This document shows, piece after piece, positions 8,132 to 15,672 of a stretch of 22,158 bases of DNA. The notes beneath the pieces are model-generated. The model searched no databases, was not told the origin of the DNA, and was given only the letters and a program-made list of their open reading frames with translations. Every line of letters begins with the position of its first letter. Within the stretch, counting starts at the first letter, position 1. This DNA is from CAYNVS01 sp964400725. Its GTDB lineage: Bacteria > Myxococcota_A > SURF-8 > CAYNVS01. The stretch covers positions 1 to 22,158 of the forward strand of contig CAYNVS010000045.1 in NCBI GenBank assembly GCA_964400725.1. The letters are read 5' to 3'. A program made the position numbers and the translations under genes.

Positions 8132-8536
8132 TCAATCGACTTTAAGCCTGTAGCCCACGCCGGGCTCGTTCAAAATTAGTTTCGGCCTGGCCGGATCGGC
8201 TTCAATCTTACGGCGAAGCTGCGACATGTAAACGCGTAAATAATGAGTATGCTCGACGGAAGCTCCTCCCCACGCTTCCTTTAGAAGCTGGCGGTGAGTC
8301 AGAACCATTCCGGCGTGGCGAATAAGCGCTAAGAGCAGCTTGTATTCAATGGGAGTCAGGTGAATTTCTTCGTTCAAGAAAAAGACCCGCCGCTTTTGCA
8401 AGTCAACCTTCAGGTCTCCTGACGCGAAAACAGCTCCCAATCCATCTTGAAGTCTTACGGCGCGGCGCGGCGCGACGCGTATTCTAGCGAGCAATTCTCC
8501 CGCCCCGAAGGGCTTGGTCAAATAGTCGTCCGCGCC
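8132..8536 (-). pseudogene. kdpE: kdpE remnant: C-terminal part of the Kdp response regulator
   Basis: Only the end of the receiver domain ('GADDYLTKPFGAGELLARIRV', including the conserved Lys) and a complete winged-helix DNA-binding domain remain ('LTPIEYKLLLALIRHAG', 'VYMSQLRRKIEADP', 'LNEPGVGYRL'). KdpE normally has about 100 more residues carrying the phosphoacceptor Asp; these are gone. The frame begins abruptly at Gly (8534-8536) exactly where kdpB sequence stops. There is no own start or ribosome binding site: the open frame upstream of this point is kdpB DNA read in another frame. One family residue in 'RVALRRA' reads Pro here, which may reflect decay. KdpE would activate the kdp operon in response to KdpD; this remnant cannot receive phosphate. 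Confidence 0.9.
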
Positions 8537-8801
8537 CTTCGGCCAGAGCCTCGGCGAAGTTAGAGAATAGAATGGTCGCCCACAGCCATAGCGAAACCGC
8601 CAGAATGAACGGCGGCGAGCCGTGGGACGAGTCTGCAAGCGAGACGAAAAAGAGCAGCGCGGTCAGCGCCGCGCCCAGTTCGACGACAAACATCACGGGA
8701 TTGCGTATAACGCGCAGCGGCGAAAGCTTTAAGAACGACTCCAGAGCAGCGGTTTTCAGCGCGGCCGCGTCGAACGCGATTTTTTTATCTTTTTGACTCA
8801 T
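8529..8801 (-). pseudogene. kdpB: kdpB remnant: N-terminal 91 codons of the K+-transporting ATPase subunit
   Basis: From the ATG at 8801 the product matches the KdpB N terminus: 'AALKTAALESFLKLSPLRV', 'NPVMFVVELGAALTALLF', 'WLWATILFSNFAEALAEGRG'. KdpB should be about 680 residues, with the DKTGT phosphorylation site and nucleotide-binding domain. Here native sequence ends at about residue 91 and the frame runs out of register into kdpE, stopping near 8484 after 105 codons. No ATPase core is left, so no energised transport is possible from this copy. It starts 22 nt after kdpA, with GGCAGG before the ATG, as expected for a kdpFABC operon. Confidence 0.93.
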
Positions 8802-8823
8802 CGTAAACCTGCCGATTTTGCGG

Positions 8824-10554
8824 TTAAAACGTCAAACTTTCGACGATAGGCCCAAGCGCCAAAGCTGGCAAAAAGGTCAGCGCTCCAACCAGCAGAACTA
8901 CGCCCGCCAGCAGAATCACAAACATTAGCCCGTGCGTAGGAAGAGAGCCCGCGCTTTCGGGAACGCGCTTCTTTGCCGCAAGAGATCCCGCGACGGCTAG
9001 AACAGTAAGAATAAGCCAATAACGCCCCGCGAGCATGCACAACCCCAGCGCCACGTTGTAAAAAGGCGTATTGGCCGCCAAACCGCCGAAGGCGCTGCCG
9101 TCGTTGTTGGCCGCCGAGGAAAAAGCGTATAGAATTTCAGAGAAACCGCGAGGACCGGGATTGAGCGCGCCGCTGGTTCCGGCGTTCAGACTGACGGCCA
9201 ACGCCGTTCCTAAGAGAACGAGGGCTGGCGGAATAAGGATTGAAAGCGCCGCCATTTTCATCTCGAAGATTTCAATCTTCTTCCCTAAATATTCCGGCGT
9301 ACGGCCAACCATAAGTCCCGCTACGAAGACCGCAATCAATACGAACATAAGCATGCCGTACAACCCGCTGCCAACGCCGCCGAAAATAACTTCGCCAAGC
9401 TGCATCAGCCATAACGGAACAAGTCCGCCCAACGGAGCGAAACTGTCGTGCATGGAGTTTACCGAGCCGTTGCTCGCCGCCGTTGCGGCCGTCGCCCACA
9501 GCGCGGACGACGCGGCTCCAAAGCGAACTTCCTTTCCTTCCATGTTTCCGCCGGAAGCGGAATAGGAGTTCGTCTGATCGACGCCCAACGTTGCGAGACG
9601 CGGGTTTCCGCCGCGTTCCGCCGTCAGGCATACGCCTAGGCTCATAAGAAAGATGAGGAGCATAGCCGCAAAAATTGCTCGTCCCTGCCGCCGGTCGTTT
9701 ACCATGCGGCCGAAGGTAAAACAAAGCGCGGCGGGAATGAGCAGTATTGCCAGCAATTCTAGGAAGTTGGACAGCGGAGTCGGATTCTCGAAGGGATGCG
9801 AGGAATTGACGCCGAAAAAGCCGCCGCCGTTTGTTCCAAGCTGCTTGACGGCGATTTGCGAAGCCGCAGGCCCCAACGGGAGAATTTGCTCGGCTATAAG
9901 GCTGCCGGATTCGTCTTTTACCGGCTCGACGAGATTGGCCTTGACGTATGAGTCGAAGGACTGCACCGAGCCTTGAGAAATCAATAGAGCCGCAAGAACA
10001 AAAGAGAGCGGCAACAGAATGTACAGCGCGCCGCGGGTTAAATCGACCCAGAAATTGCCTATGAATGAAGTCGTCTTGGAGCGAACGCCCCTGACAAGCG
10101 CTATTAATACGGCCATTCCCGTTGCGGCCGATACAAAGTTCTGAACCGTCAAACCGAACATCTGAGCGAAATAAGAAAGAGACGCCTCGCCGGAATACGC
10201 CTGCCAATTGGTGTTCGTAATAAAGCTGACCGCGGTATTGAAAGCCAAATCGGGCGAAAGCCCCCGCATGCCTTGAGGATTCAGCGGCGCCGCGCCTTGC
10301 AGACGAAGCAATAAGTAAAGCAAGACGAAGCCGAGCGCGTTGAACGCCAGCGCGGAAGCGGCGTATTGTTTCCATCCCATCAACGCGCTTGCATCGACGC
10401 CGCAAAGCCTGTAAATAAAACGCTCCGCCGGCCCAAGAAAACGCCCGGCCCACGTCGCTTGTCCGTCGTAAACGCGCGCCATGTACGAGCCCAAAGGAAC
10501 CGCCATGGCGACAAGCGCAATAATATAAACGATTATGTAAATGAAATCGTTCAT
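8824..10554 (-). CDS. kdpA: Potassium-transporting ATPase potassium-binding subunit KdpA
   Basis: KdpA is the K+-selective channel-like inner-membrane subunit of the KdpFABC pump. The 576-residue length is complete. It has about ten hydrophobic segments and the family's filter motifs: 'FITNTNWQAYSGE', 'GTNGGGFFGVNSSHPFENP', and 'SAANNDGSAFGGL'. The N terminus 'MNDFIYIIVYIIALVAMAVPLGSYMA' is typical. A GGAGAG site lies just upstream, and the ATG overlaps the kdpF stop (ATGA). No frame break is visible, yet the partner KdpB is truncated and KdpC absent, so the protein can have no pump function here unless the other subunits are encoded elsewhere. Intact KdpA beside ruined partners suggests that the deletion is recent. 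Confidence 0.97.
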   Translation of the reverse strand: MNDFIYIIVYIIALVAMAVPLGSYMARVYDGQATWAGRFLGPAERFIYRLCGVDASALMGWKQYAASALAFNALGFVLLYLLLRLQGAAPLNPQGMRGLSPDLAFNTAVSFITNTNWQAYSGEASLSYFAQMFGLTVQNFVSAATGMAVLIALVRGVRSKTTSFIGNFWVDLTRGALYILLPLSFVLAALLISQGSVQSFDSYVKANLVEPVKDESGSLIAEQILPLGPAASQIAVKQLGTNGGGFFGVNSSHPFENPTPLSNFLELLAILLIPAALCFTFGRMVNDRRQGRAIFAAMLLIFLMSLGVCLTAERGGNPRLATLGVDQTNSYSASGGNMEGKEVRFGAASSALWATAATAASNGSVNSMHDSFAPLGGLVPLWLMQLGEVIFGGVGSGLYGMLMFVLIAVFVAGLMVGRTPEYLGKKIEIFEMKMAALSILIPPALVLLGTALAVSLNAGTSGALNPGPRGFSEILYAFSSAANNDGSAFGGLAANTPFYNVALGLCMLAGRYWLILTVLAVAGSLAAKKRVPESAGSLPTHGLMFVILLAGVVLLVGALTFLPALALGPIVESLTF

Positions 10555-10643
10555 TGGAAACTCTCCGGTTTCAGCAATGCAACGACAAGATAGACAAATG
10601 CGTCGAAAGCGATTGCCGCGGCCAATCCGTCTATAAACGACAT
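10551..10643 (-). CDS. kdpF: KdpF, small stabilising subunit of the Kdp ATPase
   Basis: A 30-residue single-span membrane peptide starting 'MSFIDGLAAAIAFDAF' and ending 'VYLVVALLKPESFQ'. The 'YL..ALLKPE.F' ending is the KdpF signature. KdpF sits at the KdpA-KdpB interface and stabilises the complex. An AGAGG ribosome binding site precedes the ATG by 7 nt, and the TGA overlaps the kdpA ATG as ATGA. The gene is shorter than typical annotation cut-offs and easily missed. Confidence 0.9.
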   Translation of the reverse strand: MSFIDGLAAAIAFDAFVYLVVALLKPESFQ

Positions 10644-10653
10644 GACGCGCCTC

Positions 10654-10734
10654 TTACAGCCGTCCGAGCATTCGGACGAGAAAGAAAGACGCCGCGAAAA
10701 ACGACCCCGCCAAACCGAGCATTAATAAATCCAT
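10654..10734 (-). CDS. 26-residue hydrophobic peptide at the head of the kdp operon
   Basis: The ORF reads 'MDLLMLGLAGSFFAASFF' then 'LVRMLGRL' and stop. AAGGAG at 10742-10747 lies 7 nt before the ATG, and kdpF begins 10 nt after the stop. A single membrane helix with a basic C-terminal end (R..GR) is predicted. Short peptides of this general type (hydrophobic, ending in R-x(3)-R-L) occur before kdpF in other bacteria as far as I recall, but I know of no assigned function. It could be an extra small Kdp subunit, or a leader peptide for translational control. Reality of translation rests on the strong ribosome binding site and tight packing. Confidence 0.65.
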   Translation of the reverse strand: MDLLMLGLAGSFFAASFFLVRMLGRL

Positions 10735-10741
10735 TGCCAAG

Positions 10742-10747
10742 CTCCTT
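10742..10747 (-). promoter_or_regulatory. Ribosome binding site of the small ORF heading the kdp operon
   Basis: AAGGAG on the minus strand, 7 nt before the ATG at 10734. It is the strongest such site in the kdp operon and argues that the 26-codon ORF is translated. Confidence 0.7.
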
Positions 10748-10763
10748 TCAAAAGTCGAAAAGT

Positions 10764-10769
10764 AGTCTA
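10764..10769 (-). promoter_or_regulatory. Candidate -10 element of the kdp promoter
   Basis: TAGACT on the minus strand, placed so that the KdpE-like box is centred about 63 bp before the inferred start near 10757. The -35 position holds CGGTAA, which is not a consensus hexamer. The assignment is by spacing and remains tentative. Confidence 0.35.
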
Positions 10770-10811
10770 GTTGGACTTAAATAAAATTACCGTTAATAGC
10801 GAAGCCGGGGA

Positions 10812-10828
10812 CGTAAAGAAAGTATAAA
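10812..10828 (-). promoter_or_regulatory. KdpE-box-like operator upstream of the kdp operon
   Basis: Minus-strand TTTATACTTTCTTTACG closely matches the T-rich KdpE site upstream of E. coli kdpFABC as I remember it (TTTATACTTTTTTTACA; 15 of 17 positions), and is also followed by a C-run. In E. coli the site is centred about 63 bp before transcription start. A -10 candidate TAGACT (10764-10769) here would put the start near 10757, giving about the same distance. The -35 region is poor, as expected of an activated promoter. Confidence 0.7.
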
Positions 10829-10924
10829 AACCGACGTTAGAGAGGTCTCAATTTATGAGAACGGACCGTTGAATCGTCGTATTAGCGACTGGCGGGCAAA
10901 AAGAAAAAGAGACGCAAAAAACTC

Positions 10925-10952
10925 TTGACAAGAGGCAAGGAAATATTAAACT
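10925..10952 (+). promoter_or_regulatory. Promoter of the tRNA-Thr gene
   Basis: Consensus -35 TTGACA (10925-10930), 16-nt spacer, -10 TAAACT (10947-10952). The start would be near 10959, only about 5 nt before the mature tRNA. Confidence 0.65.
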
Positions 10953-10963
10953 ACAACCCTCTT

Positions 10964-11039
10964 GCCACCATAGCTCAATCGGCAGAGCGAGTGATTCGTA
11001 ATCACTAGGTTCCCAGTTCAATTCTGGGTGGTGGCTCCA
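10964..11039 (+). tRNA. tRNA-Thr (anticodon CGT), CCA encoded
   Basis: A complete 76-nt cloverleaf. The acceptor stem GCCACCA/TGGTGGC pairs fully, followed by discriminator T and encoded CCA. The anticodon stem AGTGA/TCACT encloses loop TTCGTAA with anticodon CGT, reading the threonine codon ACG. The T arm is CCCAG-TTCAATT-CTGGG and the D arm GCTC...GAGC. It has its own promoter and terminator and no neighbouring tRNA. Confidence 0.97.
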
Positions 11040-11048
11040 GTGATTTCA

Positions 11049-11081
11049 AGCGCTTACGAGTTTTCCCGTAGGCGCTTTTTT
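11049..11081 (+). terminator. Rho-independent terminator of the tRNA-Thr gene
   Basis: A 10-bp stem, AGCGCTTACG (11049-11058) with CGTAGGCGCT (11067-11076) including one T-G pair, an 8-nt loop and a six-T run (11076-11081). It begins 10 nt after the tRNA CCA end. Confidence 0.92.
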
Positions 11082-11171
11082 GTTACAGTCACAGCAGAGT
11101 AACACTTTGATCGGATTCGTGGACAATTATCGAAATATCAGCCTCAAACCGCCGCGCTTTTCAGCCACCGT

Positions 11172-11552
11172 TTACAGTTGAGCGAAAGCCACGATATGTC
11201 CGTCGGGGTCGACGCCATAAGCGACCACATCGCCCCATGAACGCGCTTCTGACTCGCCGAGCGCCCGACCACCCGCGTCGGTCAACTTACGCAGGCTCGC
11301 CGAAGGGTCTGCAACGTAGAGGTAGAGTTCGCAACGCGGTATCCCACTACCTTCGCTCGCCGGGGAAAGAGTGTCGCCTAGAAATGAAGAAGTCCCTTTC
11401 TCCGGCATGAGGCCCAGGCTTACCCCTGCGACCAACGGAAACTAGGTCATACCTGTAACGTCCAGCGATGGCGCAATGCCGAGTATGGCTTGGTAAAACG
11501 CCCTGCTGCGCCCCTGATCGGCGACATAGAGAATCAACATCGCTTTGTCCAT
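11172..11552 (-). pseudogene. Glyoxalase/bleomycin-resistance-fold (VOC) protein, interrupted by one in-frame TAG
   Basis: An ideal AAAGGAGG site (11562-11569) precedes an ATG at 11552. The frame reads 'MDKAMLILYVADQGRSRAFY', then 'QAILGIAPSLDVTGMT', then TAG (11442-11444), then 'FPLVAGVSLGLMPEKG' and on to a normal end '...VVAYGVDPDGHIVAFAQL'. The two parts stay in the same frame and together give one VOC domain of about 126 residues with the usual beta-alpha-beta layout and the C-terminal 'DPDGH' motif. Relatives have Glu after 'GMT', so a single GAG to TAG change explains the break. A TTG at 11435 could restart translation, but that product lacks the first half of the fold. It lies 40 nt after the Res gene on the same strand. 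Confidence 0.88.
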
Positions 11553-11592
11553 TCGGCCAAGCCTCCTTTGGTCGCCGCGAATTTTTGAAATA

Positions 11593-14500
11593 TTATCGTT
11601 CGTTTAATGCCATATTTAATATTGCGTTAATGTATTCACCCTGGTCTTCGTATTGGAACAGAATATGGTTTTTGGAAAACCATGTTTTTTCTCTGTTCGG
11701 CGTCCACCATGCTATTTCCCTCATGGGCGTGTTTGAAACGATGAAAGAATGCAACACTATGTTTTTATTACCGAGATCGCGCTCCAGTTCTTTGATTGAG
11801 CGATAGAAATTGACCTTCGGGTCGTCAAAACCCTCTATATTTCGCAATCCTTTTGGGTCAATGAAGTTTATATACTGCCTACCATTGACGAGAAGCCATA
11901 ATATGAAGTCAGGATAAAAGTTGTTTGCTTGGAAGAAGCCTATTCCTTTGCCGCGACTCCTGTTGCGTAGCAGGTAGAGCTCCTTGTCCATGAAGAATGG
12001 CTTATTGTTTTGGCAGTAAGCGCGCAGGTCAATTACGAAGTCCCGCTCGCCTTCATTCAGCGGCGCTGGTTTGACTTCAATCAGATCGCTATTGGCATAT
12101 AGCATCGGTTGGTAAAGGTGCCCGGAGAAAGATAGAGCTCGGAACCCTGATTGGTTTATCTCAAGCCGTGAAAAGTCGGTCTCCTTCAGCGCGCCATTTT
12201 CAATTATGCGTTTGATTTCATTCAGCTTTGCCGCGATATCCTGACGAGACTGGTCTATCAAAATGCGGTACTCGCTTATGAAGTTCGTATCATCCGGTTT
12301 AAGCTCCTGATATTCCAAGAACTTGCTTTCGTATTCCGCATTTTTTGTTAAATAAAAACGCTCGCAGTACCTCTTTAAAAGCACAACCGCGATTTCCTGC
12401 CACTGACGCACTCTATCGAAGGCGTTAAAATTCATCTCGTCTTTGGGTATGAAAAGCTGATACCAGCTTTTATCGCTAAGCAACTCCCGTATTTTCTCCC
12501 TAGACAGATTAAGGTTGAACCAAGCTCGCTCATTCTTAAACTGCTCAATTTCGAAGAATATAGCGTCCATATCCATAAAGGCGATGTGCTCGCGTTGGAA
12601 GTGGGCGAGATCCTTTTCCGCGGCCTCCTCATCGCGCGTACGTTCTCGGCTGGAAAGCGTTTGAAGCTTTGGATACCAGTCCAGCGTTACTGGCCGACGC
12701 TTAAGGCGTTCATCCGGCAAATTAATCGTTGGTTTAGGCCCCTTGCATTTGAAGTTCGTTCCTTTCTGCGGCTTAATAACCTTCAATTTCACATCGCCAA
12801 GATTTCGTATCACAGGAAGGATAAACTCGATTCGATCATCGATATTCTGGAGCCCTTCTTCCTCAAGATATTCCTTAAACTGGCGCATGTAATCAGCATG
12901 GACTCCAAATATATTAAGAGTCTCAAGTCGTTCTATATCTTGCGGGGCGTTGACGGCTTCGATCCTGCGGCTGCGCTTGAGACAGAAATCCTTTCCCTTT
13001 AAACGCACTCCGCGACCGAAGAGTTGGATTATCTGCGAGCCTTCGTTCTTGCCTATGTTCATAAGCCCCATTGTGCTGACGCGCCAGCTCGACCAGCCTT
13101 CGGTGAACTTGCGCGAACCGATGAGAATATTAATCCGCGATTCTGTTTCGTTCAGAACGCGAAACAGCGAACCCGAAAAGTCTCTGTCCGCGACAACCAA
13201 TTCTTCTCGCTCGCCGCAAATTTTGCATAGACCCGCCGGGTCGCCGATGTTGATGACGCCGAAGGGATCGTTGTCGCCAAGCCGCAGAGCGACTTCGCCT
13301 TCGCTGCCTTTAAGGTTTTCTATATGCAGCGCCGCAATTGCAGGGGCGTTAAATAGCGTCTTCAGCGCGTCGCGAAAAACCATCTCGGAGTTCATACCTA
13401 GCGAAACAAGCGGACTGAACGCATGTCCGCCGAAGATGTCTTGACCAGATGCATTATGCATGCCCGACTGGCCTCGTAAGAGCATGTCGATAATCTCTGC
13501 GCTGCGCCGTTCATCGCCGACGAAGTCCGCTAAAAACAGAAGAATGTCCAGCACATCGGACAGATCTCTCTTGCTGGTCGTCTTGGTAACGCTGCCGCCG
13601 ACGAAAATCCAAAGAGGCCGCTCTATCAGATATTCGCGGAAGCTCCGTTGCTTATGGTCGTAGAGCTTCTGCTGCTGGTAGAAGGACAGGAGGCATGCCG
13701 TAAGGTAGCGTCGGCGCAGCTCCTCGTCTTCCTGCCGGTCTTCGTCGTCGGGTAGGTTGAGAATTTTGTAATCCTTACCGTAACCGTCTTCGTAAAAGTA
13801 GCGGTAGGAGTAATCGAACAGGATGCAGCGAGCGTATTGCGCTTCAAGAACCGAACTTCCCGACGCTCGCATCGCTTGGCCGAATGTGGCCGAATACTCG
13901 AAGGAGAAGCCATTCTCGCATAGCTGATTTCGTTTGGTCAGCCACTGGCCGCTCTCCGATCCGCTCGTTCCGCGATGTCCTTCGTCCACCAGAACAAGGT
14001 TGTTTCCCTCGAACGCTTCAACCGCGACTGTTTTATCGCCGGACTCGTCTCGCAGCTTGTTGATGTCGATGATTTCCACCGGACGTTTGCCGAAACGCCA
14101 GCCGCGCTCCTTGCTGAATAGTTCCGCCTCGATGTCCGATTCGACGAACTCCGCAAAATGCTGATGCGATAAGCCTTCATTGGGCGTGAGCAGAATAATG
14201 CGGTTCAGGTCGGCGGGCTTGCCGTGTTTTTCCATGTAGTGGAGATATTGCAGGATGTTGACATGCATAAGGAGCGTCTTACCGCTGCCGGTCGCCATCC
14301 AGAAAGCTAGTTTGTTGAGGTCGGCTTTTTCATACGCTCCCAGTTTATCCTTCGCGGAGCGCGCTGTCGCTGAATTATAGATTGCTACCTGACGATTAAG
14401 ATCGTCAAGCAGGTTGTCGGGATTGCTAAAATATCGGTCGAGATATATTTCGGTGAAAAGCAGAGATAGGTATTGAAAATATTTTAGCTTAAGATGGTTT

Positions 14501-14796
14501 CCTTTACGGTTGCGCCGCTCCACGATTTGCCGCCAAAAGCGGGATATATTCTCGTCATAAGTAAGCAGCATTTCGGCGGTTAAACCGTTAAAACGGCTTT
14601 TACGAGCTGCGAGCGCGTGATAAATATGGTTTACGTTCTTTTCGTCGAATCCCTCATAATCAGGGCTTTTCAAGCCTGAAGCGAGATTCTTTAAATCGGG
14701 CGCTCCGAAGAGAGAAAGAATCCACTGGTTTAAAACGAGCTTGTCCGCCAGTTTGAGCGCAGGCGTTTGCTTTATCGGTTGTCCGCGTTTTGCCAT
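11593..14796 (-). CDS. Type III-like restriction protein (Res): SF2 helicase with C-terminal PD-(D/E)xK nuclease
   Basis: The 1067-residue product carries a Res-type helicase: Walker A 'ATGSGKT' at 168-174, Walker B 'DEGH' at 271-274, motif III 'SATF' at 302-305. The C-terminal lobe shows 'LIGSRKFTEGWSSWRVSTMGL' and 'QLFGRGVRLKG', as in type III Res subunits. Near the C terminus Pro962-Asp963 ('FYPDFILW') and Asp980-Pro-Lys982 ('FIDPKG') make a PD-(D/E)xK nuclease site, the usual place in Res. It should cut DNA after ATP-driven movement, in partnership with the methyltransferase encoded two genes upstream. It begins 4 nt after dinD and is the last gene of the operon. All catalytic motifs look intact. 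Confidence 0.9.
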   Translation of the reverse strand: MAKRGQPIKQTPALKLADKLVLNQWILSLFGAPDLKNLASGLKSPDYEGFDEKNVNHIYHALAARKSRFNGLTAEMLLTYDENISRFWRQIVERRNRKGNHLKLKYFQYLSLLFTEIYLDRYFSNPDNLLDDLNRQVAIYNSATARSAKDKLGAYEKADLNKLAFWMATGSGKTLLMHVNILQYLHYMEKHGKPADLNRIILLTPNEGLSHQHFAEFVESDIEAELFSKERGWRFGKRPVEIIDINKLRDESGDKTVAVEAFEGNNLVLVDEGHRGTSGSESGQWLTKRNQLCENGFSFEYSATFGQAMRASGSSVLEAQYARCILFDYSYRYFYEDGYGKDYKILNLPDDEDRQEDEELRRRYLTACLLSFYQQQKLYDHKQRSFREYLIERPLWIFVGGSVTKTTSKRDLSDVLDILLFLADFVGDERRSAEIIDMLLRGQSGMHNASGQDIFGGHAFSPLVSLGMNSEMVFRDALKTLFNAPAIAALHIENLKGSEGEVALRLGDNDPFGVINIGDPAGLCKICGEREELVVADRDFSGSLFRVLNETESRINILIGSRKFTEGWSSWRVSTMGLMNIGKNEGSQIIQLFGRGVRLKGKDFCLKRSRRIEAVNAPQDIERLETLNIFGVHADYMRQFKEYLEEEGLQNIDDRIEFILPVIRNLGDVKLKVIKPQKGTNFKCKGPKPTINLPDERLKRRPVTLDWYPKLQTLSSRERTRDEEAAEKDLAHFQREHIAFMDMDAIFFEIEQFKNERAWFNLNLSREKIRELLSDKSWYQLFIPKDEMNFNAFDRVRQWQEIAVVLLKRYCERFYLTKNAEYESKFLEYQELKPDDTNFISEYRILIDQSRQDIAAKLNEIKRIIENGALKETDFSRLEINQSGFRALSFSGHLYQPMLYANSDLIEVKPAPLNEGERDFVIDLRAYCQNNKPFFMDKELYLLRNRSRGKGIGFFQANNFYPDFILWLLVNGRQYINFIDPKGLRNIEGFDDPKVNFYRSIKELERDLGNKNIVLHSFIVSNTPMREIAWWTPNREKTWFSKNHILFQYEDQGEYINAILNMALNER

Positions 14797-14800
14797 AAAA

Positions 14801-15646
14801 CTACTTGTCCTTCAGTTTCTTGGTCTTTTTCTTTTGAATTAGTTTAATGCTTTCCGCAGTCGGCAGTTCCTCCGGCATAGCGCCGCCGATATCTTTAATC
14901 GCTTTCCGCACCTTCTGCCCGACCTCGAAATGCGTTTGGTTTGCCTTGTCTTTTCCTCTTATTTGATCGCGCCGGAGCTTTTCTTCCGTCTGCGTCGCGC
15001 GAAAAAGGTTGGCGGCCAATTCTGCGCTGCCCATGTGATCGAGTATTTTCTGGTTCTTATTCAATCCTTTGTAAGCGTGAATTTCCTTTGCGCCCATTCC
15101 GCCGTAGAGTCCCATGTATCCGTGATTCTGAAAAATGGCGTAATCCAAACTTGTTTCGACGCCCGCGTCTTTGGCGGCATCCACCAACTGCTTATTGTGC
15201 TCTTTAAGTTCGTTGCGAAGAAATAGACGCCGTTCATCCTCAGTCGCCAGCCTGTTATACTCGTCAAGCTGCGTCAATTCCTGCATTCGCGTTTGAACGG
15301 CGAAGTAGGTTTGTCCAAGCGCGACGATTTTTTTGGCAGGATCGGCATTTTGAACTATAAGATAACAAGCGTAACGAGACAGCAGAACATCCTCAATCGG
15401 ACGTTGAGCTCCCGAGCCGATTGCGACCATTTCGGTGATATCAACGAAATGGTTTGACGGCTCCTGTCCGCTGTTGACGCAAGCCTCTTTCGCCTTCTCA
15501 ATAACTGCCTGAAAGTTGCGGTAATCGCTGTATTCCAAGGCCTTCGCCAATTGTCGCGCCGACCAGCATTCCTGACCGTGCTCGTTAGTCCTTTTGATTA
15601 GTTCAAAAGAGGAAACGCGAGGTTGCGTAATTTCGTTTGGGCTCAT
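14801..15646 (-). CDS. dinD: DNA damage-inducible protein D (DinD) homologue
   Basis: A 281-residue close relative of E. coli DinD over its full length: 'FELIKRTNEHGQECWSARQL', 'HFVDITEMVAIGSGAQR', 'LSRYACYLIVQNADPAKK', 'EDERRLFLRNELKEHNKQL', 'AIFQNHGYMGLYGG', 'KNQKILDHMGSAELAANLFR', 'GGAMPEELPT'. The N-terminal part is of BRO/ANT type. E. coli DinD is LexA-regulated and inhibits RecA filament activities. Here no LexA-type box (CTGT-N8-ACAG) is seen before the gene; it lies between the methyltransferase (26 nt) and Res (4 nt) genes, so its expression should follow the operon. The C terminus is a Lys-rich tail. The role in this setting is unknown; modulating RecA or the fate of cut DNA is an inference. 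Confidence 0.93.
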   Translation of the reverse strand: MSPNEITQPRVSSFELIKRTNEHGQECWSARQLAKALEYSDYRNFQAVIEKAKEACVNSGQEPSNHFVDITEMVAIGSGAQRPIEDVLLSRYACYLIVQNADPAKKIVALGQTYFAVQTRMQELTQLDEYNRLATEDERRLFLRNELKEHNKQLVDAAKDAGVETSLDYAIFQNHGYMGLYGGMGAKEIHAYKGLNKNQKILDHMGSAELAANLFRATQTEEKLRRDQIRGKDKANQTHFEVGQKVRKAIKDIGGAMPEELPTAESIKLIQKKKTKKLKDK

Positions 15647-15672
15647 GTTTTCGCTCTCTTTGCTTTTATACT

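Noticed and set aside
8537..8638. Extension of the kdpE frame upstream of 8536 as its native N terminus
   Set aside because: This stretch is kdpB coding DNA read in another frame; it lacks the receiver-domain start and has no ribosome binding site.
9071..9976. Plus-strand open frames opposite kdpA
   Set aside because: Antisense shadows of an unmistakable KdpA coding sequence, with no ribosome binding site or family resemblance.
10846..10860. TCTCA-ATTTA-TGAGA inverted repeat between kdp and tRNA-Thr
   Set aside because: Only 5 bp, expected by chance in AT-rich intergenic DNA, and not positioned near a clear promoter element.
12586..13444. Long plus-strand open frames opposite the Res gene
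   Set aside because: They lie fully inside a gene with clear helicase motifs and have no recognisable domains; shadows of the minus-strand frame.
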